Assembly: GCF_044872765.1 (NCBI RefSeq)
Contig: NZ_CP085253.1
Location: 186,001-250,000 of the forward strand
DNA: 64,000 bases
Direction of reading: 5' to 3'
From: Micrococcus sp023147585
GTDB lineage: Bacteria; Actinomycetota; Actinomycetes; Actinomycetales; Micrococcaceae
Position numbers and translations under genes: made by a program. Shown piece by piece: positions 7,778 through 16,958 of this stretch (positions are counted from its first letter, which is position 1; each line of letters begins with the position of its first letter). The notes under the pieces were generated by a model. That model was not told the origin of the DNA. It saw only the letters and a program-made list of their open reading frames with translations, and ran no database searches.

Positions 7778-8539
7778 ATGTCGCATCCGGAGCCCCGTGA
7801 CCCGTCTCGGTCGCGGGGCTCCCGCGCATCCGGATCCGGCGCGCCGGCCGCCCGGGATGCCCGGTCCGCGGACGCCGCTGGGGCGGCCGGCTGGTGGCCC
7901 TGGGTCGCGCTCACCGTGGTGGCCGGGGTCGTGCTGGCCGCCGTGCTGCGCGCCGTGACCGGTGCCGTGCTGCTCATTCCGTCCGCCTCGATGGAGCCGA
8001 CCCTGCTGCCGGGCGACCGGGTGCGGATCGACGCGTCCGCGGCCGGCGGGGCGGGCCTGGAGCGCGGGGACGTGGTGGTGTTCGACGGCGGCGGCAGCCT
8101 GGCGCCGTACCGCTCCCGCGGCTCGCTCGAGGCCGGCCTCGAGGACGTGGCCCAGTGGTGGGGCACCGCCGCGAGGGAGGACGTGTTCGTCAAGCGCGTC
8201 GCCGGCCTGCCCGGGGACACGGTGCAGTGCTGCGCCGCCGACGGCCGCCTCACGGTGAACGGCACTCCGCTCGACGAGCCCTACCTCGGGCGTGCCGTCA
8301 CCGCCGCCGAGCCGGCCTCGGAGCGTCCGTGGCGCTTCGAGGTGCCGGCGGGCCGGATGGTCGTGCTCGGCGACAACCGGGCGGACTCCCGCGACTCCCG
8401 TGCCCTCCTCGGCGCCCCCGGCGGGGGGCTCATCCCCCTCGATTCGGTGCTCGGCACGGCCGAGGAGGTCGTGTGGCCGCTGGACCGCCGCGGCCCCGTG
8501 GACGGCGCCGCTGCTCCGGGGGAGGCCGCGCATGGGTGA
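7778..8539 (+). CDS. lepB: Signal peptidase I (first copy)
   Basis: The protein has 253 residues and removes signal peptides on the outer face of the membrane by a Ser/Lys dyad. A low-complexity cytoplasmic N-terminus leads to a membrane segment at about 40-65. The catalytic Ser71 sits in PSASMEPTLLPGD and the general-base Lys139 in VFVKRVAGLPGD. The conserved box LGDNRADSRDSR follows. A CC pair lies in DTVQCCAADG, just after the Lys box. The last bases overlap the start of the second copy. Tandem type I peptidases probably divide substrates. Confidence 0.93.
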   Translation: MSHPEPRDPSRSRGSRASGSGAPAARDARSADAAGAAGWWPWVALTVVAGVVLAAVLRAVTGAVLLIPSASMEPTLLPGDRVRIDASAAGGAGLERGDVVVFDGGGSLAPYRSRGSLEAGLEDVAQWWGTAAREDVFVKRVAGLPGDTVQCCAADGRLTVNGTPLDEPYLGRAVTAAEPASERPWRFEVPAGRMVVLGDNRADSRDSRALLGAPGGGLIPLDSVLGTAEEVVWPLDRRGPVDGAAAPGEAAHG

Positions 8540-9305
8540 CCCCGTCCCGCCGCGTGCCGATCCGGCCGCGCCCGAGTCCGTCCCGGCCGTGCCCTCCGGC
8601 GCGGGCGCGCATCGCGCCGAGACCCGCCCCTCCCGGCGCCCGCGGTGGGGCCCCTTGGCGCGGCGGGTGCTCCTCGTCGTGCTCCTGACCCTGGGCGCGC
8701 TCCTGCTGGTCAAGACGTTCGTGCTGCGCATGTTCTTCATCCCCTCGGGCTCGATGGCGCCCACGCTCGAGCAGGGGGACCGCGTGGCCGTGGACCTGCG
8801 CGTGCCTGACGCGTCCCCCCTCGAGCGCGGCGACGTCGTCGTGTTCCGCGACACGAAGGGCTGGCTGCCGCCGGCCGCCGGCCCGGGCGATCCGCTGGGC
8901 GAGGCGGCGCGCTTCGTGGGGCTCGCCCCGGAGGACGCCCGGTCGCACGTGGCCAAGCGCGTGGTGGGCCTGCCGGGGGACACGGTGGCCTGGCAGCCCG
9001 GGGACGAGCACGTCAGCGTCAACGGGGAGCCCGTGGAGGAGCCCTACCTGGCGCCGGGCGTGGCGGCCTCCGAGGTCCCGTTCGAGGTCACCGTGCCCGC
9101 CGGGCAGCTGTGGGTGCTCGGGGACAACCGGCAGGCCTCCGCCGACTCGCGCTACCACCGGGACGGCCCGGGCGGAGGGTTCGTGGCCGCGGACGACGTC
9201 GTGGGGCGCGCCGTCGCGATCGTATGGCCCCTCGAGCGGATCGGCCCGGCGGGCTCGGACCCGGCGCCGTTCGCGGACGTCCCCGAGCCGGGACGGCACG
9301 CATGA
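8532..9305 (+). CDS. lepB: Signal peptidase I (second copy)
   Basis: The protein has 257 residues and the same fold and role as its neighbour. One membrane segment lies at about 45-65, after a Pro/Ala-rich cytoplasmic tail. The catalytic Ser74 sits in PSGSMAPTLEQGD and Lys142 in HVAKRVVGLPGD; the conserved LGDNRQASADSRYH box follows. It has a longer beta insertion than the first copy (residues about 108-140). The ATG at 8532 overlaps the upstream stop by eight bases, and the stop overlaps rnhB as ATGA. The two copies diverge in much of their length, so this is an old duplication. Confidence 0.93.
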   Translation: MGDPVPPRADPAAPESVPAVPSGAGAHRAETRPSRRPRWGPLARRVLLVVLLTLGALLLVKTFVLRMFFIPSGSMAPTLEQGDRVAVDLRVPDASPLERGDVVVFRDTKGWLPPAAGPGDPLGEAARFVGLAPEDARSHVAKRVVGLPGDTVAWQPGDEHVSVNGEPVEEPYLAPGVAASEVPFEVTVPAGQLWVLGDNRQASADSRYHRDGPGGGFVAADDVVGRAVAIVWPLERIGPAGSDPAPFADVPEPGRHA

Positions 9306-10060
9306 GCCCCGCCGCGCAGCGCGCGGGGAGCTCGCCGCGCACGGCGGTGCGCGCCGGGCTGCACCTCGAGGTCGCGCTGGCGGCCGAGGTCGCCGGGGAC
9401 GGGTCCACCTCCGCCCCCGCGGGCCCCTGGCTCGTGGCCGGCATGGACGAGGTCGGCCGGGGTGCGCTGGCCGGGCCCGTCGTCGTCGGGGCGTGCGCCG
9501 CGTGGGCCCCGGCCTCCGGGACGATCCCCGCGGTGCGGGACTCCAAGGCACTGACCGATCGGCGGCGCCGCGCGCTCGTCCCCGAGATCACCGCGTGGGC
9601 CGCGGGCGTGAGCCTCGGCGAGGCGAGCCCCGCCGAGATCGACGCCCTGGGGCTCAGCGCGGCCCTCAGCCTCGCCGGGCACCGGGCGTGGGCCGGGCTG
9701 TGCTCCGCGCTCGACGCCGAGCCGGTCGCCCTGATCCTGGACGGCCGGGACGACTGGCTCACGCGCGGTGCCCCCGCCGACGCACCCGCCCCGGTGCCGC
9801 CCGTGCCCCGCATGGTGGTCCGCGCGGAGGACCAGTCCGCCACCGTGGCGGCGGCCTCGATCGCGGCCAAGGTCGGCCGCGACGACACCATGACCATGCT
9901 CCACGCCGAGCACCCCGCCTACGGCTGGTCGGGCAACAAGGGCTACGGCGCGGCCGCCCACCGCGCCGCGCTGCAGCGGCTCGGCGCCACCACGCACCAC
10001 CGGCGCTCGTGGAACCTCGGCCTGCCCGACGGCGACCCCGCCCCCACGCTGTTCGACTGA
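9302..10060 (+). CDS. rnhB: Ribonuclease HII
   Basis: The protein has 252 residues and cleaves RNA in RNA-DNA hybrids, including single ribonucleotides. The motif VAGMDEVGRGALAGPVVVGA carries the metal-binding Asp-Glu pair, and DSKALTDRRRR and AEDQSATVAAASIAAKVGRD carry later active-site residues. The end HHRRSWNL is typical of the family. An N-terminal extension of about 45 residues precedes the core. The ATG at 9302 overlaps the lepB stop by ATGA. Confidence 0.95.
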   Translation: MSPAAQRAGSSPRTAVRAGLHLEVALAAEVAGDGSTSAPAGPWLVAGMDEVGRGALAGPVVVGACAAWAPASGTIPAVRDSKALTDRRRRALVPEITAWAAGVSLGEASPAEIDALGLSAALSLAGHRAWAGLCSALDAEPVALILDGRDDWLTRGAPADAPAPVPPVPRMVVRAEDQSATVAAASIAAKVGRDDTMTMLHAEHPAYGWSGNKGYGAAAHRAALQRLGATTHHRRSWNLGLPDGDPAPTLFD

Positions 10061-10189
10061 GCCCGCGGGCGTCGACCGGGCTCGCCGCGTTCGACGCGAG
10101 TCCCGGCGCGAGGCAGGATGGACGGGTCTGCATCCGTCCGGCCCGCCCGGCCGCCCGGATGCCCTGCCGAGCATTGAGGAGGTCCTGCC

Positions 10190-10513
10190 ATGAGCGCGGA
10201 CGATGTGGAGGACTTCGAGGCCGAGGCGGAGCTCACGCTCTACCGCGAGTACCGGGACGTCGTGGGCCTCTTCCGCTACGTGGTGGAGACGGAGCGCCGC
10301 TTCTACCTCGCCAACGGCGTCACCCTCACGCCGCACCAGGCCGACGGAGACGTGTTCTTCGAGCTGGTCCTCGAGGACGCCTGGGTCTGGGACGTGTACC
10401 GCAGCGCGCGGTTCATCAAGCGTGTGCGGGTGCTCACCTTCAAGGACGTGAACATCGAGGAGCTGCCCGCCGAGGACCTCCAGGTCCCGCAGGACGGCCG
10501 GCTGCCGGGCTGA
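10190..10513 (+). CDS. DUF2469 family protein
   Basis: The protein has 107 acidic residues, beginning MSADDVEDFEAEAELTLYRE and containing VVGLFRYVVETERRFYLAN and VWDVYRSARFIKRVRVLTFK. These match the DUF2469 family, an actinobacterial protein almost always found between rnhB and yraN. The function is unknown. The ATG follows GAGGAGG at good spacing. It is separated from both neighbours by more than 100 bases, so it may have its own promoter. Confidence 0.9.
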   Translation: MSADDVEDFEAEAELTLYREYRDVVGLFRYVVETERRFYLANGVTLTPHQADGDVFFELVLEDAWVWDVYRSARFIKRVRVLTFKDVNIEELPAEDLQVPQDGRLPG

Positions 10514-10631
10514 GTCGCGGGGGCCGGCGCGATCCCACCGCTCCTGCACAGGCGTCCCCTCCCTCACAGCAGGCCCGCGGCCCGGCGCAGGCCCATCCGC
10601 CTCCCGCACCCTGGTGGCGGAGGTGGTCACC

Positions 10632-11051
10632 ATGACGAGGACCGGGGAGACGGCGCCGCCGGGCGGCGGCGCACAGGGGCGGGGCAGCAGCGCGCACACG
10701 GCGCTGGGCCGCTTCGGGGAGGACGCGGCCGCGCGCTGGCTCACGGAGCGCGGCTATGTCATCGCCGAGCGGAACTGGCGCGGCGGGGCGGGCGAGCTGG
10801 ACATCGTGGCCCACCACGCCGGCTGGTGGGTGGGCGTGGAGGTGAAGACCCGCTCGGGGCTCGCCTTCGGCGATCCCCTCGAGGCCATCACCCGGCGCAA
10901 GCTCCTGCGCCTGCACCGCCTCATGGCCGAGTGGGTGCGCACCCACAGCGAGGGGCGGCATCCGGCCCCGTGGCGCGTGGATGCCGTCGCCGTCCTCGTG
11001 CCGCGCACCGGGGGCGTCCGCTTCGACCTCGTCACGGACGTGCGGCCGTGA
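10632..11051 (+). CDS. yraN: YraN/UPF0102 endonuclease-like protein
   Basis: The protein has 139 residues with the core G(R)FGEDAAARWLTERGYVIAERNWR, GELDIVAHH and VGVEVKTRSG. The Glu-Asp-Glu/Lys pattern is that of a PD-(D/E)xK nuclease fold. The biological role is unsettled. The ATG at 10632 follows GGAGGTGG; an in-frame GTG at 10614 would add six residues. The stop overlaps comM as GTGA, and this order (yraN-comM-dprA) is common in actinobacteria. Confidence 0.9.
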   Translation: MTRTGETAPPGGGAQGRGSSAHTALGRFGEDAAARWLTERGYVIAERNWRGGAGELDIVAHHAGWWVGVEVKTRSGLAFGDPLEAITRRKLLRLHRLMAEWVRTHSEGRHPAPWRVDAVAVLVPRTGGVRFDLVTDVRP

Positions 11052-12664
11052 GCCGTATCGGTCGCACGCGGTCGATCTCCCTGGCCGGGCTGCGCGGCGA
11101 CGTGGTGGACGTGGAGGCCGACATCGCCCAGTCCCTTCCCGGCTTCACCCTGCTGGGACTGCCGGACCAGGCCCTGCAGGAGAGCCGTGACCGCATCCGC
11201 TCCGCCGCCCGCAACGCCGGCCTGCCGCTGACCCGCCGGCACCTGACCGTGAACCTGCTCCCGGCCGGCGTGCAGAAGCGCGGCGCGTGCCACGACCTCG
11301 CCATCGTGCTCGCCGCCTACGCCGCGGACGGGCGGGTGCGCGGTGTGGACGGGCCCGTGTTCCTGGCGGAGCTCGGCTTGGACGGAACGCTGCACCGGGC
11401 CCCGGAGACCGTGGCCATGGTGCTCGCCGCGGTGGACGCCGGCCATCGGGACATCGTGGTGGCGCAGGAGGCGGTCGCCGACGCCGAGCTCGTCCCCGGT
11501 GCCCGCGTCCGGGGCTACGCCCACCTGCACCACGTGATCCGAGCCTTCGGCGGCTCGCCCGAGGGGACTGTCCCGCCCGAGCCGGACGGGCACGTGCTCG
11601 GCGCCGGCCGCGCCGGATCCGGCGGAGAGGAGGGCTCCACCTCCCCGGAGGCCCGCGGGCCCGGGTGCACTCCGGCGCCCGACCTCGCGGAGGTGGCCGG
11701 TCAGGGCGAGGCGCGGTTCGCCCTCGAGGTGGCCGCCGCGGGTGGACACCACCTGCTCCTCATGGGCCCGCCCGGCGCGGGCAAGACGATGCTCGCCGAG
11801 CGGTTGCCCGGCATCCTCCCGCCCATGGACGACCGCACGGCGCTCGAGACCGCGGCCCTGCGCTCCCTGCGCGCCATCGGCGCCCACGCGGGCGGCCTCG
11901 ACCGCCGCCCGCCGTTCGAGGCCCCGCACCACTCGGCCTCGGCCGCCTCCCTCGTGGGAGGCGGCGCCGGGCTGGCCCGGCCCGGCGCCGTGTCCCTGGC
12001 CCACGGCGGCGTGCTCTTCCTCGACGAGGCCCCCGAGTTCGACCGCCGGACGCTCGAGTCCCTGCGCCAGCCCCTCGAGTCGGGGGAGGTGGTGATCCAC
12101 CGCTCCCGCGGCACGGTCGCCTACCCCGCCCGCTTCCAGCTCGTCCTCGCCGCGAACCCGTGCCCCTGCGGCTTCGGCGGCGGCAACGGCAGCCGCTGCC
12201 GGTGCTCCGTGCTCCAGCGCCGGCGCTACGCCGACCGGCTCTCCGGTCCGCTGCTGGACCGCGTGGACCTGCAGGTGACGGTCCGCCCCGTGAGCGCGCA
12301 CCAGCTCACCGGAGCCCCTGCCGCGGAGGACTTCGTCACCGTGGCCGCCAGGGTGCACGCCGCCGTGGAGCGCCAGGACGCCCGCTGGAGGGAGGCCGGC
12401 GCGCGCGGTCTCGTGGCCTCCCACGTGCGCCGCAACGCCCGCGTGCCCGCCCCCGTGCTGCGACACGGACCGTTCGCGGTGCCCGCCGTCGCCCGGGAGC
12501 CGGCCGACGCGGCCGTGGACCGGGGCGAGCTCAGCGCTCGCGGCCACGCCCGGGTGCTTCGCCTCGCGTGGACCCTCGCGGACCTGCGCGGCCGCGAGCG
12601 GCCCGCCCCGGAGGACACGGACGTGGCCCTGAACCTGCGCAGCCGAGACGAGGAACAGCCGTGA
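11048..12664 (+). CDS. comM: Mg-chelatase-like AAA+ ATPase, ComM/YifB family
   Basis: The protein has 538 residues. Family members promote branch migration of recombination intermediates during natural transformation. The N-terminal Lon-like (ChlI) domain includes LPGFTLLGLPDQALQESRDR and LTVNLLPAGVQKRG. The AAA+ domain carries Walker A MGPPGAGKTMLAERLPGILP and Walker B GVLFLDEAPEF. A cysteine cluster NPCPCGFGG...RCRCS fits the family zinc motif. A variable linker of about 60 residues separates the domains. The GTG at 11048 overlaps the yraN stop. Adjacent dprA supports a DNA-uptake role. Confidence 0.93.
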   Translation: MSRIGRTRSISLAGLRGDVVDVEADIAQSLPGFTLLGLPDQALQESRDRIRSAARNAGLPLTRRHLTVNLLPAGVQKRGACHDLAIVLAAYAADGRVRGVDGPVFLAELGLDGTLHRAPETVAMVLAAVDAGHRDIVVAQEAVADAELVPGARVRGYAHLHHVIRAFGGSPEGTVPPEPDGHVLGAGRAGSGGEEGSTSPEARGPGCTPAPDLAEVAGQGEARFALEVAAAGGHHLLLMGPPGAGKTMLAERLPGILPPMDDRTALETAALRSLRAIGAHAGGLDRRPPFEAPHHSASAASLVGGGAGLARPGAVSLAHGGVLFLDEAPEFDRRTLESLRQPLESGEVVIHRSRGTVAYPARFQLVLAANPCPCGFGGGNGSRCRCSVLQRRRYADRLSGPLLDRVDLQVTVRPVSAHQLTGAPAAEDFVTVAARVHAAVERQDARWREAGARGLVASHVRRNARVPAPVLRHGPFAVPAVAREPADAAVDRGELSARGHARVLRLAWTLADLRGRERPAPEDTDVALNLRSRDEEQP

Positions 12665-14016
12665 ATCCCTCCCACCCCACCCCCACCTCCGCCTCCGCCC
12701 GCCCCGACGGCGCCCGTGTGGCCCGCGCCGCGCTCACCCGGCTCGTGGAGCCCGGGGACGAGCTTCCGGCGCACGCCGTGGCAGCGTTCGGCCCCGAGCG
12801 GGCCCTCGCGCTCCTCACCGGCCGCGCGGCACTGCACCCCGCCGAGCGGGACCTCCTGGCGGAGCACACCGGCGCGCCGGACGGCCTGGCGCGCCGGTGG
12901 TCCGCCGGGCTGCAGCGATGGGCGCCCCGCGCCGCCCATCTGGACCCCGAGCGCGACCTCGTCGCCCTGCACCGTCTGGGCGGCGGCCTGCTCATCCCGG
13001 AGGACGACGCCTGGCCGGCCGCACTGGAGGACCTCGGCGAGAGCGCCCCGCTGGGGTTGTGGTTCCGCGGGACGGGCGCGCTGCCCGCTGCCGGCCGCAC
13101 CCTCGCCGTGGTGGGCAGCCGCGAGGCCACCGCCTACGGCCGCGCGGTGACGCGCCAGTTCGTGGGCCACGCTGTCCGAGCCGGCCTGTGCGTCGTCTCG
13201 GGCGGGGCATACGGGATCGACGGCGCCGCGCACCGCGCAGCCCTCGACGCGGCCCAGGAGCGTGGCGGGGCCGGGGGAGCGGAGGCGTCCGCCCCGACCA
13301 TGGCCGTGCTGGCCGGCGGCCTCGACCGCTTCTATCCGGCCGGCCACGAGGAGCTGCTCCGAGACGTCATGGAGGCCGGGCTGCTCCTCTCGGAGATGCC
13401 GCCCGGAGCGAGTCCGACGCGCCACCGCTTCCTCCAGCGCAACCGGCTGATCGCCGCGCTCTCCGGCGCCGTGCTCGTGGTCGAGGCGCGCTGGCGCTCC
13501 GGCGCGCAGAACACCGCCGGCCACGCGATGGGCCTCGGCCGGGAGCTCGGCGTCGTCCCGGGGCCCGTCACCGCGCCCAGCTCCGCCGGCTGCCATCGCC
13601 TGCTGAAGGAGACCCCGGCGCGGCTCGTGATGGACGAGGACGACGCCCTCGCCCTGCTGGACGGCGTACGCCGGCCCGCTGGGAGGGGCGCCCCTGGCGG
13701 GACGGCCGCGGACACGGGCACATCCCGGGCGCCCGAACCATCCGTGGCGCCCACGTCGGCGCCGGGGACGAGGGGGGAGCGCCGGCAGCGGCACGCCGAG
13801 CGGCCCACGGACGCCCTCACCGTGGAGGAGCTGCTCGTCGTCGACGCCCTCCCGCTGCGCAGCGCCGTGCCCGTGGACCGCCTCACCGTCACCGCGGGCC
13901 TGGCCCTGCCCACCGTGCTCGCCGTCCTCTCCCGCCTGCAGCGGGCCGGGCTGGCCGAGCGCGTGGAGGACCGATGGCGGCGCGCACCGGGCGGGGGTGG
14001 CACAGTGGAGGGATGA
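12661..14016 (+). CDS. dprA: DNA processing protein DprA
   Basis: The protein has 451 residues and loads RecA onto incoming single-stranded DNA. The extended Rossmann fold contains LAVVGSREATAYGRAV, VVSGGAYGIDGAAHRAAL, AVLAGGLDRFYPAGH and FLQRNRLIAALSGAVLVVEA. A C-terminal winged-helix domain (about 375-440) follows a disordered linker rich in Gly, Ala and Arg. The length exceeds the common 290-380 residues because of N-terminal and linker extensions. It overlaps comM by GTGA and the recombinase gene by ATGA, so the three are one unit. Confidence 0.93.
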   Translation: MNPSHPTPTSASARPDGARVARAALTRLVEPGDELPAHAVAAFGPERALALLTGRAALHPAERDLLAEHTGAPDGLARRWSAGLQRWAPRAAHLDPERDLVALHRLGGGLLIPEDDAWPAALEDLGESAPLGLWFRGTGALPAAGRTLAVVGSREATAYGRAVTRQFVGHAVRAGLCVVSGGAYGIDGAAHRAALDAAQERGGAGGAEASAPTMAVLAGGLDRFYPAGHEELLRDVMEAGLLLSEMPPGASPTRHRFLQRNRLIAALSGAVLVVEARWRSGAQNTAGHAMGLGRELGVVPGPVTAPSSAGCHRLLKETPARLVMDEDDALALLDGVRRPAGRGAPGGTAADTGTSRAPEPSVAPTSAPGTRGERRQRHAERPTDALTVEELLVVDALPLRSAVPVDRLTVTAGLALPTVLAVLSRLQRAGLAERVEDRWRRAPGGGGTVEG

Positions 14017-15005
14017 GCACCCGTCCTCGCGCCACAGGCCCGGCGGCCGAGCCGTCCGCGGCCGTGCCCGCGCCCTCGCCCCGGGACGCGGCGTGGCTTG
14101 AGGCGTACGCGGAGCACCTGACCCACGAGCGCAATCGCAGCCCCCGGACCGTGTCCGCCTACCGTGCGGACCTGCGCCACCTGGCCGCGCACGTGGGCCC
14201 CGGTCAGGATGTCTTCGCGGAGGTGGACGTGGAGGACCTGCGTGGCTGGCTCGCCGCCATGGCCCACGCCGGCCTGGCCCGCACCACGCTGGCCCGCCGC
14301 GTGGCCGCCGTGCGCACGTTCATGGCGTGGCTGCGCCGCGAGGGCCTGCGCCACGACGATCCGGCGCTGCGCCTGCGCTCTCCCCGGCCGGACTCCTCCC
14401 TGCCGCACGTGCTGCAGGACCTGCAGACACGCCGCCTGCTGGACTGGGCTGAGGCCCGCGTCGCCGAAGCGGAGGAGGGCGACGACGCCGTCGCCCGCGC
14501 TGTCGCCCTGCGCGATGCGGCCGTGCTCGAGCTCCTCTATGCGACGGGAGCCCGCGTCGCCGAGGTCGTGGCCCTCGACCGGGACGACGTGGACCTGGAG
14601 CGCCGCGTGGCCACCCTCACCGGCAAGGGCGACCGGCAGCGCACCGTCCCGTTCGGCGGTCCCGCCGCGCGGGCGGTCCACCTCTGGTCCTCCGCCGGAC
14701 GCCCCGCCCTGCTCACGGGGGAGTCCGGCCCCGCCCTCTTCCTCGGCGCGCGTGGCGGGCGGCTCGGCGTGCGGCAGGTGCGGGCCGTCGTCGACCGCGG
14801 GCTCGAGGCGCTCGGCGACACGGCGGCCCGCGGCCCGCACACCCTTCGCCACACCGCCGCCACCCACCTGCTCGACGGCGGTGCCGACCTCCGCACCGTC
14901 CAGGAGCTGCTCGGCCACTCGTCCCTGCGGACCACGCAGGTGTACACCCACGTGTCCATCGACCGCCTGCGGGAGGGCTACCGCCAGGCGCACCCCCGCG
15001 CCTGA
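14013..15005 (+). CDS. xerC: Tyrosine recombinase XerC-like
   Basis: The protein has 330 residues. It probably resolves chromosome dimers at dif together with a XerD partner located elsewhere. The N-terminal SAM-like core-binding domain contains LTHERNRSPRTVSAYRADL. All catalytic residues are present: Arg181 (GARVAEV), Lys205 (TGKGDRQR), His276 and Arg279 (HTLRHTAATHLLDGG), His302 (LGHSSLRTTQ) and the nucleophile Tyr311 (YTHVS). The position next to dprA is standard for actinobacterial XerC. The ATG at 14013 overlaps the dprA stop. Confidence 0.9.
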   Translation: MSTRPRATGPAAEPSAAVPAPSPRDAAWLEAYAEHLTHERNRSPRTVSAYRADLRHLAAHVGPGQDVFAEVDVEDLRGWLAAMAHAGLARTTLARRVAAVRTFMAWLRREGLRHDDPALRLRSPRPDSSLPHVLQDLQTRRLLDWAEARVAEAEEGDDAVARAVALRDAAVLELLYATGARVAEVVALDRDDVDLERRVATLTGKGDRQRTVPFGGPAARAVHLWSSAGRPALLTGESGPALFLGARGGRLGVRQVRAVVDRGLEALGDTAARGPHTLRHTAATHLLDGGADLRTVQELLGHSSLRTTQVYTHVSIDRLREGYRQAHPRA

Positions 15006-15055
15006 GCGCGACACGCCCTCAAGCCGGGACCATTGCCCGCCCCCGGACCCTCCGG

Positions 15056-15061
15056 CACAAT
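15056..15061 (+). promoter_or_regulatory. Candidate -10 box (CACAAT) for the DUF3145 gene
   Basis: CACAAT lies 71 bases upstream of the DUF3145 ATG in a region without other coding signal. No clear -35 was seen. Confidence 0.35.
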
Positions 15062-15132
15062 GGCCACAGGAGTTCCGTCGTCCGCGGCGTGGTCGTAGGG
15101 GAAGACGCACCGCATCGCTCCCGGAGGAACCC

Positions 15133-15636
15133 ATGGACACCATCACCACCCGCGGCGTGGTCCACATCCTCTCCGCACCCACCGCGCTGTGCCCCCACGT
15201 CGAGTGGGCCCTGAGCTCCGTGCTCGGCGGCCACACCGAGGTCGAGTGGCAGGCGCAGCCGGCCGCGCCCGAGCAGCACCGCACGGAGCTGCACTGGCGG
15301 GCCCCGCAGGGCGCCGGCGCGTCGCTGGCCTCGGCGCTGCGTGGCTGGCCGCACCTGCGCTTCGAGATCACCGAGGAGCCCTCCGCCGGCGCGGACGGGT
15401 CCCGGTGGTCCCACACCCCGGACCTGGGCATCTTCCACGCGGCCACCGACGTCTCGGGCAACATCATGGTCTCCGAGGACCGGATCCGCTTCGCCTACGA
15501 GCAGGGCGCGGGCGACCCCACGGTCGTGTTCCACGAGCTCTCACTCGCCCTGGGCGAGGCCTGGGACGAGGAGCTGGAGCCCTTCCGCCTCGCCGCCGCC
15601 GGTGCGCCGGTGCGCTGGCTGCACCGCGCGGGCTGA
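15133..15636 (+). CDS. DUF3145 family protein
   Basis: The protein has 167 residues, beginning MDTITTRGVVHILSAPTALCPHVEWAL. It contains LRFEITEEPS and GRW-type and DLGIFHAATDVSGNIMVSED segments typical of DUF3145, an actinobacterial family often next to the fab operon. The function is unknown. The ATG follows CCGGAGGAA. The gene is convergent with fabF, with a strong hairpin between them. Confidence 0.88.
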   Translation: MDTITTRGVVHILSAPTALCPHVEWALSSVLGGHTEVEWQAQPAAPEQHRTELHWRAPQGAGASLASALRGWPHLRFEITEEPSAGADGSRWSHTPDLGIFHAATDVSGNIMVSEDRIRFAYEQGAGDPTVVFHELSLALGEAWDEELEPFRLAAAGAPVRWLHRAG

Positions 15637-15667
15637 CACCGCCCCCTCGCCCGCACCCCCTCACGAC

Positions 15668-15702
15668 GACGGCGCCCGTCCCGCGTGGGGACGGGCGCCG
15701 TC
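15668..15702. terminator. Bidirectional terminator between DUF3145 gene and fabF
   Basis: A perfect 15-bp stem (GACGGCGCCCGTCCC with its complement) encloses a five-base loop, placed between two convergent stops. Confidence 0.85.
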
Positions 15703-15713
15703 GGGCGTGCGGG

Positions 15714-16958
15714 TCAGACCCCGCGGAACACGGCCACGGCATTGTGGCCGCCGAAGCCGAAGGAGTTGTTCAGCGCCACGCGGTCCCCCGCGGGCAGGCG
15801 GCCCGGCTCGCCGGTCACGACGTTGAGCGGGATCTCGGGGTCCTGGTGCTCCAGGTTGATGGTCACGGGAGCGGTGCCGTGGTGCACGGCGAGCACGGTG
15901 AGGATCGACTCGATCGCGCCGGACGCCCCCAGCAGGTGGCCGGTCTGGGACTTCGTGGCCGAGACCAGGACGTCGTCGAGGTGGTCTCCGAGGACTGCCT
16001 TCAGCGCGAGGTACTCGGGGGCGTCTCCCTTGGGGGTCGAGGTGGCGTGCGCGTTCACGTGGCTCACCTGGGAGGGGTCCACGCCGGCACCGCGGAGGGC
16101 GGAGCGCAGGGCCCGGGTGGCGCCGAGGCCCTCGGGCTCCGGGGCGGTGATGTGATGCGCGTCGGAGGAGACGGCGGCGCCGATCAGCTCGGCGTACACG
16201 CGGGCGCCGCGGGCCTTCGCGTGCTCCTCGGACTCCACCACCATGACGCCGGCACCCTCGCCGAGGACGAAGCCGTCGCGGTCCACGTCGTAGGGGCGGG
16301 AGGCGGCCTGCGGGTCGTCGTTGCGCTTGGACAGCGCCTGCATCGCGGCGAACGCGGCCATCGGCAGCGGGTGCACGGCGGCCTCGGCGGCCCCGCACAG
16401 CACGACGTCGGCCTGGCCGGAGCGGATGAGCAGCAGTGCGGTCTCGAGGGCCTCGGTGCCCGCGGCGCAGGCGGAGACCACGGTGCGGGCCCCGGCGCGG
16501 GCGCCGAACTCGAGGGAGAGGGCCCCGGCCGCGCCGTTGGGCATGAGCATGGGGACGGTCATGGGCAGCACACGGCGCGGCCCGCGCTCGCGCAGGGTGT
16601 CCCAGCCGTCGAGGAGGGTCCACACGCCGCCGATGCCCGTGCCGAAGGCGACGGCCAGGCGGTCGTGGTCGATCTCGGCGCCCTCGAGCCCGGAGTCCTT
16701 CCAGGCCTCGCGGGCGGCCACGGTGGCCATCTGCGTGCCGGGGTCCTGGCGCTTGGCCTCGACCCGGCTGAGCACCTCGGCGGTGGGCACCGCGAGCTCC
16801 GCGGCGAAGGTGACGGGCAGGTCGTACTGCTCCACCCAGTCGTGCTCCATGGTGGCGGCGCCCGAGACGCCCTTCAGCGCGTTGGCCCAGAACGTGGGCA
16901 CGTCGCCGCCGATGGGGGTGGTGGCGCCGAGGCCGGTGATCACTGCGGTGCGGGTCAT
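15714..16958 (-). CDS. fabF: Beta-ketoacyl-ACP synthase II
   Basis: The protein has 414 residues and condenses malonyl-ACP with acyl-ACP in chain elongation. It begins MTRTAVITGLGATTPIGGDV. The nucleophile Cys164 lies in VVSACAAGTEAL, the first His in VNAHATSTPKGD and the second in LNNSFGFGGHNAV; KSQTGHLLGASG is also conserved. The start at 16958 is chosen because upstream in-frame sequence is low-complexity and unconserved. It is the last gene of the fabD-fabH-acpP-fabF operon, as in Streptomyces. Confidence 0.95.
   Translation of the reverse strand: MTRTAVITGLGATTPIGGDVPTFWANALKGVSGAATMEHDWVEQYDLPVTFAAELAVPTAEVLSRVEAKRQDPGTQMATVAAREAWKDSGLEGAEIDHDRLAVAFGTGIGGVWTLLDGWDTLRERGPRRVLPMTVPMLMPNGAAGALSLEFGARAGARTVVSACAAGTEALETALLLIRSGQADVVLCGAAEAAVHPLPMAAFAAMQALSKRNDDPQAASRPYDVDRDGFVLGEGAGVMVVESEEHAKARGARVYAELIGAAVSSDAHHITAPEPEGLGATRALRSALRGAGVDPSQVSHVNAHATSTPKGDAPEYLALKAVLGDHLDDVLVSATKSQTGHLLGASGAIESILTVLAVHHGTAPVTINLEHQDPEIPLNVVTGEPGRLPAGDRVALNNSFGFGGHNAVAVFRGV

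Noticed and set aside
10061..10189. Possible small RNA between rnhB and the DUF2469 gene
   Set aside because: Only scattered GC-rich stems were seen, with no promoter or terminator pair.
14013..15005. Tyrosine recombinase as a sign of an integrated element
   Set aside because: The position after dprA and the XerC-like sequence indicate the housekeeping dimer-resolution enzyme; no attachment-site repeats were seen.
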